From positions 682,001 through 746,000 of the forward strand of contig CP188828.1 of assembly GCA_050110875.1 (NCBI GenBank): a stretch of 64,000 nucleotides of DNA. The letters run 5' to 3'. Position 1 is the stretch's first letter. Every line of letters begins with the position of its first letter. The DNA is from Methyloligella sp050110875. GTDB taxonomy: Bacteria; Pseudomonadota; Alphaproteobacteria; Rhizobiales; Methyloligellaceae. The position numbers were made by a program, and so were the translations under genes. The notes beneath the pieces are model-generated. The model did not search any database and had not been told where the DNA came from. It saw only the letters and a program-made list of their open reading frames with translations. This document shows positions 51,216 through 58,834 of this stretch, one piece after another.

Positions 51216-51374
51216 CTAGTTGCCGCCCGGGCGTTGGGACGCGGCCCGGTCGCCGCAAAGGGACCCGTCGGAGGCTCGGTCGCTCGGCACGTTGCACGGG
51301 CCGGCGATGGCGCTGGTGGACACAGCCGTGGCGGAAAGCCCCGCGAAAAGCGCGGCCAGAATGAGTTGACGCAT
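51216..51374 (-). CDS. Small exported protein (52 residues)
   Basis: GGAGGG precedes the ATG at 51374. A signal peptide of about 24 residues is followed by Gly-Pro-Cys-Asn-Val-Pro-Ser-Asp-Arg-Ala-x-Asp-Gly-Ser-x-Cys-Gly-x-Arg-Ala-Ala. Short proteins with this CxxPSDRAxDGSxCG pattern are common in Hyphomicrobiales and of unknown role. Confidence 0.7.
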   Translation of the reverse strand: MRQLILAALFAGLSATAVSTSAIAGPCNVPSDRASDGSLCGDRAASQRPGGN

Positions 51375-51519
51375 GACATTTCTCCCTCCGCCCGCTTTCA
51401 GAGATCGGTTGCGGGCGCCGGGATAAGCTACACGTTTTGATTGTGTTTTGGAAGATAGGTTGTGGGCAGCTCGCCCTGCACGCTGTTTGTCCTGCCAGAA
51501 CGCGTCACCCCTGGCTGGG

Positions 51520-51594
51520 GTCATACCGGCGAAAGCCGGTACGACCTTCCGATTTCGGAATTTGCGGCTGGATTCCGGCTGATGCCGGAATGAC
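51520..51594. repeat. Two palindromic intergenic repeats
   Basis: GTCATACCGGCGAAAGCCGGTACGAC at 51520-51544 is described here by its arms only (ACCGGC/GCCGGT); ATTCCGGC/GCCGGAAT lies at 51568-51594. Both types are widespread in Hyphomicrobiales. Confidence 0.75.
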
Positions 51595-51615
51595 GGCCTC
51601 TAAGGAGAGGCCGTC
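51592..51615. terminator. Perfect 10-bp hairpin behind leuA
   Basis: GACGGCCTCT with AGAGGCCGTC around a four-base loop, 9 bases past the leuA stop. No T run, so termination may be Rho-dependent or structure-based. Confidence 0.5.
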
Positions 51616-51623
51616 GCCAAGCC

Positions 51624-53234
51624 CTAGGACGCCATCATGGTCTCCGGCTTCTTGCGCACATCGCGGGCGAAGATCTTGTTCAGGGCGATGATATAGGCGC
51701 GGGCCGAGGCCACCAGGGTGTCGGTGTCGGAGCCGCGGCCGGTGGCGACCTTGCCGTCCTCCTCCAGGCGCACGGTCACCTCGGCCTGGGCATCGGTGCC
51801 CTCGGTCACGGCATGGACCTGATAGAGCTCCAGATTCGCCGTGTGGGGCACCATGGCCTTGATGGCGGCGAAAGTCGCGTCCACGGGGCCGTCCCCTTCC
51901 GCCTCATGGGTCTGCTGCTGGCCGTCGATGTCCAGGGTCAGGGTCGCCTTCTGGGGACCCGACGTGCCGGCGATGACAGTCAGGGAGACCAGCTTGATGC
52001 GGTCGTGGGCGGTGGCGATCTCCTGATCGACCAGAGCCTCGATATCCTCGTCGTAGACGTGCTTCTTCCGGTCGGCCAAGGCCTTGAAGCGGATAAAGGC
52101 GTCCTCGAAGGCGTTGTCGCCCAGCTCGTAGCCCAGCTCTTTCAGCTTCTCGCGGAAGGCATGGCGGCCCGAATGCTTGCCCATCACCAGGTTGGACTGG
52201 GTCAGGCCGACGCTTTCCGGCGTCATGATCTCGAAGGTCTGGGCGTTCTTCAGCACGCCGTCCTGATGGATGCCGCTCTCATGGGCGAAGGCGTTCCGGC
52301 CGACGATGGCCTTGTTGTACTGCACCGGGAAGGCGGTCACCGCGGAGACCATCTTCGAGGCGCGGGTCAGCATGGTGGTGTCGATGCCGGTCCAGTAAGG
52401 CATGGCGTCGGAGCGGGTCTCGATCGCCATGACGATCTCCTCCAGCGCCGCGTTGCCGGCGCGCTCGCCCAGGCCGTTGATGGTGCATTCCACCTGGCGT
52501 GCCCCGTTGGTGACGCCGGCCAGGGAGTTGGCCACCGCCAGGCCCAGATCGTCGTGGCAATGGGTGGAGAACACGATCTCGTCGGCGCCGGGCACCTTCT
52601 CGATCAGCATCTTGATCAGCTCGGCGAACTCATGGGGCAGCGCGTAGCCGACCGTGTCCGGGATGTTCACCGTGGTGGCGCCGCATTTGATCGCCATCTC
52701 CACGCAGCGGCACAGGAAATCCTCCTCCGTGCGGGTCGCATCCATGCAGGACCACTCCACGTCGTCGGTGTGGGAGCGGGCGCGGGAGACGGATTTCTCG
52801 ATCCGGTTCAGAACCTCGGCCTGGTCGATGCCCATCTGATCTTTGCGGTGCAGGGGCGAGGTGCCGATGAAGGTGTGGATGCGGCCGCGCTTGGCCGGCT
52901 TGATGGCCTCGGCGCAGCGGTCGATATCGGGGATCTGGGCGCGGGACAGGCCGCAGATCACGGCGTTGTCGGCGCGCCTGGCGATCTCCTGGACGCTTTC
53001 GAAATCGCCCTGGCTCGCGATGGGAAAGCCCGCCTCGATCACGTCCACGCCCATCTCGTCGAGCAGCTCGGCCACCTGCAGCTTCTCTTCGAAGGTCATG
53101 GTGGCGCCGGGGCATTGCTCGCCGTCGCGCAGGGTGGTGTCGAAGATCACCACGCGGTCTTGCTGGCGGCGCTCTTCCTTCGGGGTCTTCTTTTCGGAAG
53201 CCGTATTCGCTTCGGAAGTCGTTTCGGAGGTCAT
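51624..53234 (-). CDS. leuA: 2-isopropylmalate synthase
   Basis: The 536-residue enzyme has a ~25-residue Glu/Lys-rich extra N-terminus, the DRE-TIM motif Phe-Asp-Thr-Thr-Leu-Arg-Asp-Gly-Glu-Gln, metal His in Thr-His-Cys-His-Asp-Asp, Gly-Glu-Arg-Ala-Gly-Asn, and a C-terminal leucine-sensing regulatory domain. It makes 2-isopropylmalate from acetyl-CoA and 2-oxoisovalerate, the first step of leucine synthesis. It is preceded by a leucine-rich leader peptide. Confidence 0.97.
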   Translation of the reverse strand: MTSETTSEANTASEKKTPKEERRQQDRVVIFDTTLRDGEQCPGATMTFEEKLQVAELLDEMGVDVIEAGFPIASQGDFESVQEIARRADNAVICGLSRAQIPDIDRCAEAIKPAKRGRIHTFIGTSPLHRKDQMGIDQAEVLNRIEKSVSRARSHTDDVEWSCMDATRTEEDFLCRCVEMAIKCGATTVNIPDTVGYALPHEFAELIKMLIEKVPGADEIVFSTHCHDDLGLAVANSLAGVTNGARQVECTINGLGERAGNAALEEIVMAIETRSDAMPYWTGIDTTMLTRASKMVSAVTAFPVQYNKAIVGRNAFAHESGIHQDGVLKNAQTFEIMTPESVGLTQSNLVMGKHSGRHAFREKLKELGYELGDNAFEDAFIRFKALADRKKHVYDEDIEALVDQEIATAHDRIKLVSLTVIAGTSGPQKATLTLDIDGQQQTHEAEGDGPVDATFAAIKAMVPHTANLELYQVHAVTEGTDAQAEVTVRLEEDGKVATGRGSDTDTLVASARAYIIALNKIFARDVRKKPETMMAS

Positions 53235-53253
53235 GGGTCTCGTCCTTTGCTCC

Positions 53254-53366
53254 CCGCCCCTCGCGTTTCCTCGCGCCGGGGCGGCTCTTATCCAGTTTCG
53301 CTTGTTAGACTTTGCGATCCCCTGAACGCCCGTCTCGAAAACTCCGAGACCGCCGGTGCTCAGGGG
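53254..53366 (-). promoter_or_regulatory. leuA leader attenuator structures
   Basis: On the minus strand CCCCTGA, at the end of the leader peptide (53360-53366), can pair with TCAGGGG at 53319-53325, enclosing a GTCTCG/CGAGAC stem (53332-53350). A second GC-rich hairpin lies at 53254-53284, near the leuA ribosome site. Ribosome stalling on the Leu codons would unfold the first stem. A T run is missing, so the second hairpin may act on translation instead. Confidence 0.6.
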
Positions 53367-53437
53367 CAGATAAGGAGGAGCTCGGAAAGAGCGAGCGGCG
53401 CGCGCGCGAAACCGGCCGGCAGCGTGGCGCCGGTCAT
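53360..53437 (-). CDS. leuL: leuA leader peptide
   Basis: A 25-codon frame (one more codon if the ATG at 53440 is used) ends Leu-Ala-Leu-Ser-Glu-Leu-Leu-Leu-Ile-Cys-Pro-stop, with three adjacent leucine codons (CTC CTC CTT). It lies 125 bases ahead of leuA and ends inside the attenuator stem, the arrangement used by leucine attenuators in alphaproteobacteria. Confidence 0.75.
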   Translation of the reverse strand: MTGATLPAGFARAPLALSELLLICP

Positions 53438-53589
53438 CATCCCGATCTCGTTCTCAATGCGCGGCATTCTCGATTGCCCGTCGTCAAACCAGTCTTGATC
53501 ACCTTGGAGCCGAACGTCCCGAATGCGGGGCCGTTCGACCGATGGAGCGGAAAATAGGCCAGGTGCCGCGCTTGCGCAAGTGGGAGACG

Positions 53590-54084
53590 TCACGGCGCCT
53601 CGTCGCGCGCGTACACGAAGATGAGCACCAGCAGCATGGTGGCGTAGAAGCGGAAGGCGGCCTCTTGGCCGTTCCAGTCCTTGGACTGCCACATGGCGAA
53701 AAATTCGCCGCCCACCACCATGAATCCGAAGAACCAAAGCAGGAAGGCAAGCGTCGCGCCCGCGACCACGAAGGCTTTCGCACGTTGGAAATCGGCCGCA
53801 GGTGCGCGGAGGGCGCGCGTCATCTGGATCGCGCCGATCAGGAAAAGTAGGCCGGTGATCGCCTCCGTGACGATGATGCCGGCGTAAGCGGCGCGCCAGA
53901 CGCCTTTATCGTGAATCGCCCGGTCGCGCAGGGGATTGTCGGGAAAGGTGTCCTCCATGGAAAGGACATGGCCGACGAAGCCGTAATTCGCCTCGTAATC
54001 GGCGATGTTGTCATAGGCAACGAGCCCGCAGAACGCGGCGAGGCAGAGCACCATGACGATCTTGGCGATGCGGGCGATGAGCAT
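53590..54084 (-). CDS. DUF2165-family small membrane protein
   Basis: The 164-residue protein has four membrane helices and the family motif Asn-Ile-x-Asp-Tyr-x-x-Asn-Tyr-x-Phe-Val-x-His-Val-Leu-Ser-Met-Asp/Glu-Thr. It ends with Trp-Gln-Ser-x-x-Trp-Asn-Gly. These predicted integral membrane proteins have no known role. The ATG at 54084 is chosen; upstream sequence is a repeat. Confidence 0.85.
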   Translation of the reverse strand: MLIARIAKIVMVLCLAAFCGLVAYDNIADYEANYGFVGHVLSMEDTFPDNPLRDRAIHDKGVWRAAYAGIIVTEAITGLLFLIGAIQMTRALRAPAADFQRAKAFVVAGATLAFLLWFFGFMVVGGEFFAMWQSKDWNGQEAAFRFYATMLLVLIFVYARDEAP

Positions 54085-54115
54085 GGGGCTGAGTGTGCCA
54101 GCCAAACCGACGAGC

Positions 54116-54280
54116 GTCATGCCCGGACTTGATCCGGGCATCCACGGTTGGGCGCCACCTCCCCCAGAAAGGGGGAGGTCGGCTTGAAGCTCGCTTCAGG
54201 CCGGGAGGGGGTCAAAAAAGCAGCGGGCCACACTCGTGGCCTAGCCGACCCCCACCCCAACCCTCCCCTCAGGGGGAGGG
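54116..54280. repeat. Cluster of palindromic intergenic repeats
   Basis: Three elements stand in a row: ATGCCCGGA/TCCGGGCAT at 54116-54143, a CCTCCCCC/GGGGGAGG hairpin at 54157-54179 and CCCTCCCC/GGGGAGGG at 54261-54280, with GACCCCCACCCCAACC between. The last is the likely ilvC terminator. This mosaic is typical of Hyphomicrobiales intergenic repeats. Confidence 0.8.
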
Positions 54281-54294
54281 AGTGAACTTCGTCG

Positions 54295-55314
54295 CTAGTT
54301 CTTGGACTTGTCCACCATGGCGCGCTCGGCGATCCACGGCATCATGCCGCGGAGCTTCTTGCCCACCTCTTCCATCTGGTGATTGTCGCATTTGGCGCGG
54401 GTGGCCTTGAAGCTGGTCTGGTTGACCTTGTTCTCCAGCATCCAGTCGCGGACGAACTTGCCGGTCTGGATATCGTCCAGCACGTCCTTCATGGCCTTCT
54501 TGGCATCCGCCGTCACGACACGGGGGCCGGAGACGTACTCGCCGTATTCGGCCGTGTTGGAGATGGAGTAGTTCATGTTGGCGATGCCGCCCTCATAGAT
54601 CAGGTCGACGATCAGCTTCATCTCATGGACGCATTCGAAATAGGCCATCTCCGGCGCGTAGCCCGCCTCGACCAGGGTTTCGAAACCGTTGCGCATCAGC
54701 TCGACCACGCCGCCGCACAGCACGGTCTGCTCGCCGAACAGGTCGGTCTCCACCTCCTCGCGGAAGGTGGTCTCGATGATGCCGGCCCGGCCGCCGCCGA
54801 TGGCGGAGGCGTAGGAGAGCGACAGGTCGTGGGCATTGCCGGAGGCGTCCTGGGCGATGGCCATGAGGGTCGGCACGCCGGCGCCGCGTTTATACTCGGC
54901 CCGCACGGTGTGGCCCGGGCCCTTGGGCGCGGCCATGCAGACATCCATGTCCGGGCGCGGCTCGATGAGATTGAAATGGATGTTCAGCCCATGGGCGAAG
55001 AACAGCGCGGAGCCCTCCTTCATGTTGTCCTTCAGGCTCTTCTCCCAGATATCGCCCTGCAGCTCGTCCGGGGTGAGCATCATGACCACATCGGCCCATT
55101 TGGCGGCCTCGGCGACCTCCATGACCTTCAGCCCCTCGCCTTCGGCTTTCGCAGCGGAAGAGGAGCCGGGACGCAGGCCGACGGCCACGTTCTCCACGCC
55201 GGAATCCCGCAAGTTCAGCGCATGGGCATGGCCCTGCGAGCCATAGCCGATGATGGCGACATTCTTGGATTTGATGAGATTGAGGTCGGCGTCACGATCG
55301 TAATAAACGCGCAT
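54295..55314 (-). CDS. ilvC: Ketol-acid reductoisomerase (NADP+)
   Basis: The 339-residue class I enzyme has Ile-Gly-Tyr-Gly-Ser-Gln-Gly-His-Ala at 25-33, the catalytic His in Ala-His-Gly, Ala-Pro-Lys-Gly-Pro-Gly, and Glu-x2-Leu-Phe-Gly-Glu-Gln-x-Val-Leu-Cys-Gly. It converts acetolactate to dihydroxyisovalerate with NADPH. Confidence 0.98.
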   Translation of the reverse strand: MRVYYDRDADLNLIKSKNVAIIGYGSQGHAHALNLRDSGVENVAVGLRPGSSSAAKAEGEGLKVMEVAEAAKWADVVMMLTPDELQGDIWEKSLKDNMKEGSALFFAHGLNIHFNLIEPRPDMDVCMAAPKGPGHTVRAEYKRGAGVPTLMAIAQDASGNAHDLSLSYASAIGGGRAGIIETTFREEVETDLFGEQTVLCGGVVELMRNGFETLVEAGYAPEMAYFECVHEMKLIVDLIYEGGIANMNYSISNTAEYGEYVSGPRVVTADAKKAMKDVLDDIQTGKFVRDWMLENKVNQTSFKATRAKCDNHQMEEVGKKLRGMMPWIAERAMVDKSKN

Positions 55315-55404
55315 GCTGAACTTCCTTGAAGGCTAAATATTCGAACGAGTTTGGAGCGGGGCTTAGCAGGTTTGGGCTCCTTGGAGAAGCCTCGACGCGG
55401 CGCT

Positions 55405-55956
55405 TCACTCCGCCATGGATTTTGGGCCCCTGGATATGGCCGCGACGCCCGTGCGGGCGACCTCGACCAGGCCGAGCGGCTGCATCAGGGCGATGAACTG
55501 CTCGACCTTGGATTGCTTGCCGGTGACCTCGAAGATGAAGTGATCGAGAGAGGTGTCGATGACCTTGGCCCGGAAGGCGTCGGCCAGGCGGAGCGCCTCG
55601 ACGCGCTTGTCGCCCTTGCCCGCCACCTTGAGCATGGCGAGCTCCCGCTCCACGGCATTCCCCGTTACGGTCAGGTCGTTGACGGAGTGGATCGGCACCA
55701 GCCGGTCGAGCTGGGACTTGATCTGCTCGATCACCATGGGCGTGCCGGTGGTGACGATGGTAATGCGGCTAAGATGCGCCTCGTGCTCGGTCTCCGACAC
55801 GGTGAGGCTGTCGATGTTGTAGCCGCGACCGGAGAAGAGTCCGATGACGCGGGCGAGCACGCCCGGCTCGTTGTCCACGAGCACACTCATCGTGTGGGTT
55901 TCCGGCTTCTCTTCGGAAGACTGGAACGAATAGACGCTGCCTGGCTGCTTGGTCAT
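55405..55956 (-). CDS. ilvH: Acetolactate synthase small (regulatory) subunit
   Basis: The 183-residue protein has an N-terminal ACT domain (Val-Asp-Asn-Glu-Pro-Gly-Val-Leu-Ala-Arg-Val, valine-binding) and the ALS_ss_C half. It binds the large subunit and confers valine feedback. It overlaps the upstream YqhA-like gene by ATGA. Confidence 0.96.
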   Translation of the reverse strand: MTKQPGSVYSFQSSEEKPETHTMSVLVDNEPGVLARVIGLFSGRGYNIDSLTVSETEHEAHLSRITIVTTGTPMVIEQIKSQLDRLVPIHSVNDLTVTGNAVERELAMLKVAGKGDKRVEALRLADAFRAKVIDTSLDHFIFEVTGKQSKVEQFIALMQPLGLVEVARTGVAAISRGPKSMAE

Positions 55957-56537
55957 TGGCTTGGGCCGTTCTCTGAATGGTTCTCATGCTGTGCCGGCGC
56001 TGGCTTAGCCTCGCCATGGCCGTTGCCGTTCGGGGCGTGGCCGCTACCGAGGTCGATCATCCTGAGCGCGATGGCGATCATCAGGATGGAGGCCGGCAGG
56101 ACCAGCATCTCATAGGTGAAGGCGCCGCCGGATTCGACCACCACGCGGGCAAACATGACGATCAGAACGACGATGACGACCTCGGACAGGCTCGCCTTGA
56201 GCTGACCGATGCCATCCACCTTCATCCAGGCCGGCAGGCGCCGGCCATACCCCTCAGGCAAGGTGAACACAAAGCCGATGGCGATGCCGTAAGCGAAGAT
56301 CACCAGCACCAGGCCGAACAGGAAGGCGTCGACCGCCTCCAGCACCGGCACGGTGACCTGGCGCTCCGAGGCATGCTCGAAGCCATGGCCGCCCGCCAGC
56401 GCGATATGCCAGGCCTCGGCGAGGTAATAGCCGCCCTGCAGGAACATCAGCAGCGCGCCGACAATGGCGCCCGCAGAGCCGATCAGCATGATGGCGCGCA
56501 GGCCCAAGAAGAAGGTCAGTAACGTCCGCATGGCCAT
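55953..56537 (-). CDS. YqhA/UPF0114-family membrane protein
   Basis: The 194-residue protein has four helices, the UPF0114 pattern (Val-Asp-Ala-Phe-Leu-Phe-Gly-Leu-Val-Leu-Val-Ile-Phe-Ala-Tyr-Gly) and a His/Glu/Asn-rich tail. It lies inside the ilvI-ilvH operon, coupled to ilvH by a four-base overlap. Function unknown; the tail is poorly conserved in the family. Confidence 0.85.
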   Translation of the reverse strand: MAMRTLLTFFLGLRAIMLIGSAGAIVGALLMFLQGGYYLAEAWHIALAGGHGFEHASERQVTVPVLEAVDAFLFGLVLVIFAYGIAIGFVFTLPEGYGRRLPAWMKVDGIGQLKASLSEVVIVVLIVMFARVVVESGGAFTYEMLVLPASILMIAIALRMIDLGSGHAPNGNGHGEAKPAPAQHENHSENGPSQ

Positions 56538-56576
56538 GCCATCCCCTGCCCTGGAATTTCCTTCGATGCGAGTCGG

Positions 56577-58424
56577 TTAGACGAGGATCTTGCCCTGCTC
56601 GGAGATGGCGTCGTCCACGCCCTTCTCCTCGACCTCGTCGCCCAGCAGCATGTTGTTGTGGGCTTCGCCGCTCGGAATCATCGGGAAGCAATTGGCATGG
56701 GGATCGACCCGACAGTCGAACAGGACCGGCCGGTCGACGGCGATCATCTCTTCGATGGCATCGTCCAGCTCGCCCGGCTTCTCCGCCCGAAGCCCGACGG
56801 CCTGATAGGCCTCGGCGAGCTTCACGAAATCGGGCAGCGCTTCCGAATAGGAATGGGAGTAGCGGCCGCCATGGAGCAGTTCCTGCCACTGGCGCACCAT
56901 GCCCATATATTCGTTGTTCAGGATGAAGATCTTGATCGGCAGATCGTACTGAACCGCCGTCGACATCTCCTGCATGGTCATGAGAACGGAGGCCTCGCCC
57001 GCGATATCGATGACCAGGGATTTCGGATGGGCGACCTGCACGCCGACCGCGGCGGGAAGACCATAGCCCATGGTGCCCAGACCGCCGGAGGTCATCCAAC
57101 GGTTCGGCTCCTCGAAGCGATAGAACTGGGCGGCCCACATCTGATGCTGGCCGACCTCGGTGGTGATGTAGGTATCCCTATCCTTGGTCAGCTCGTAGAG
57201 CCGCTGGATCGCGTATTGCGGGGCGATCAGACCGGGCTTCGGCTTGTAGGCCAGGCAGTCGCGGCCGCGCCATACGTCGATCTGGGTCCACCAGGTCTTG
57301 AGCGCCGCCTTGTCGACCTTCGGCTTCTTCCTTTTCCAGACGTCGAGCATCTGGTTCAGGACCTTGCCGCAATCGCCGATGATCGGCAGATCGACCCGGA
57401 CATTCTTGTTGATGGAGGACGGGTCGATATCGACGTGGATCTTGGTCGAGCCCGGGGAGAAGGCATCGAGACGGCCTGTGATGCGGTCGTCGAAGCGCGC
57501 GCCGATGCAGACCATGACGTCGCAATCGTGCATGGCGTTGTTGGCTTCGTAGGTGCCGTGCATGCCGAGCATGCCGAGCCATTGGGGATCGGCGGCCGGA
57601 TAGGCCCCCAACCCCATCAGGGTGGAGGTGATCGGATAGCCGGTCAGGCGGACCAGCTCGCGCAAGGCGGCCGTGGCTTCGGGCCCGGAATTGATGACGC
57701 CGCCGCCGGTATAGAAGATCGGCCGCTTGGCGTTCGCGATCAGCTCGACCGCCTGCTCGACGCGTGCGTCGTCGCCGACCACCTGGGGGTGATAGCTCTT
57801 ATGCTGGGATTTGGTGACACCGCGATAGGTCCCCATGGCGAACTGAACGTCCTTGGGGATATCGACCACGACGGGCCCCGGCCGGCCGGTGCGCGCGACA
57901 TAGAACGCCTCGTGCAGGACGCGGCTCAGGCTCTCGATATCCTTCACCAGGTAATTGTGCTTGGTGCAGGGGCGCGTGATGCCGACCGTGTCGCATTCCT
58001 GGAAGGCGTCGTTGCCGATCAGATGGGTGGCGACCTGGCCGGTGATGCAGACGAGCGGGATGGAATCCATCAGCGCGTCGGTCAGGCCGGTGACGGCATT
58101 GGTGGCGCCGGGGCCGGAGGTGACGAGGACGCAGCCGACCTTGCCCGTGGACCGGGCATAGCCTTCGGCCGCATGGACCGCGCCCTGCTCGTGGCGCACC
58201 AGGATGTGCTCGACATCCTTGCGGCTGAACAGCTCGTCATAGATCGGCAGGACCGCGCCGCCGGGATAGCCGAACACATGCTCGACCCCCTGATCGGCCA
58301 AAGCCTGCAGAACCATCTGGGCGCCGGTCATCTCCTTGCCGGCGGCCTCTGGTTCATCCGTCTGCTTACCAGCCCGTTTATCGGTCTTTTCCTTGCCGGC
58401 CTCTCCGGTCTTTTCGCGCGACAT
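56577..58424 (-). CDS. ilvI: Acetolactate synthase large (catalytic) subunit
   Basis: The 615-residue thiamine-diphosphate enzyme has a Lys/Glu-rich extra head of ~30 residues, the catalytic Glu in Val-Arg-His-Glu-Gln-Gly-Ala, and the ThDP motif Gly-Glu-Ala-Ser-Val-Leu-Met. It makes acetolactate or acetohydroxybutyrate. Gene ilvB naming is equivalent. GAGGAAGAG precedes the ATG. Confidence 0.96.
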   Translation of the reverse strand: MSREKTGEAGKEKTDKRAGKQTDEPEAAGKEMTGAQMVLQALADQGVEHVFGYPGGAVLPIYDELFSRKDVEHILVRHEQGAVHAAEGYARSTGKVGCVLVTSGPGATNAVTGLTDALMDSIPLVCITGQVATHLIGNDAFQECDTVGITRPCTKHNYLVKDIESLSRVLHEAFYVARTGRPGPVVVDIPKDVQFAMGTYRGVTKSQHKSYHPQVVGDDARVEQAVELIANAKRPIFYTGGGVINSGPEATAALRELVRLTGYPITSTLMGLGAYPAADPQWLGMLGMHGTYEANNAMHDCDVMVCIGARFDDRITGRLDAFSPGSTKIHVDIDPSSINKNVRVDLPIIGDCGKVLNQMLDVWKRKKPKVDKAALKTWWTQIDVWRGRDCLAYKPKPGLIAPQYAIQRLYELTKDRDTYITTEVGQHQMWAAQFYRFEEPNRWMTSGGLGTMGYGLPAAVGVQVAHPKSLVIDIAGEASVLMTMQEMSTAVQYDLPIKIFILNNEYMGMVRQWQELLHGGRYSHSYSEALPDFVKLAEAYQAVGLRAEKPGELDDAIEEMIAVDRPVLFDCRVDPHANCFPMIPSGEAHNNMLLGDEVEEKGVDDAISEQGKILV

Positions 58425-58541
58425 CTCTTCCTCAACTCATTCCGTGGCTGCTTCGATTAGAGAAAGAAGCAACTGTTTACCGCCCATCGGGAGCGGCATT
58501 CTCCCAGAAATATCTTTCGAATGCTTGCAAATGAGGCGCGC

Positions 58542-58570
58542 ACCCTAGGGAGTCAACCCTGACCGGTCAA
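58542..58570 (-). promoter_or_regulatory. Promoter upstream of ilvI
   Basis: TTGACC (58565-58570) and TAGGGT (58542-58547) separated by exactly 17 bases give a start near 58535. Between it and ilvI (58432-58500) is a 22-codon frame containing Leu-Leu-Leu-Ser-Leu-Ile that might be a leader, but no terminator separates it from ilvI. The rest of the 58425-58834 interval, divergent to kup, is AT-rich. Confidence 0.5.
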
Positions 58571-58834
58571 CGGAAAATGCGAATTTTCGGAACGGATTTC
58601 CCGTCGCATCTTTCCGGATATTACCTTTTCTACGATAAATTCGCATCTTTATTGCCAACTGCTCGGTGGACAAACCGCGCCGTCCCCCATTTGCCGCGGC
58701 GTAGCGTCCCGGTGACGCTAGACAAGCCCTTCTCATGCGCCTAAAGGGGAACTCGTCGAAAACACGGGACGCACTCAATACTGCGCAGCCCACCAGGCAA
58801 CAGACGACACCTTCTCCCACCCATCCGATTTCGC

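Noticed and set aside
51813..53498. 561-codon frame antisense to leuA
   Set aside because: Shadow of leuA, whose motifs are complete.
56658..58460. 600-codon frame antisense to ilvI
   Set aside because: Shadow of ilvI.
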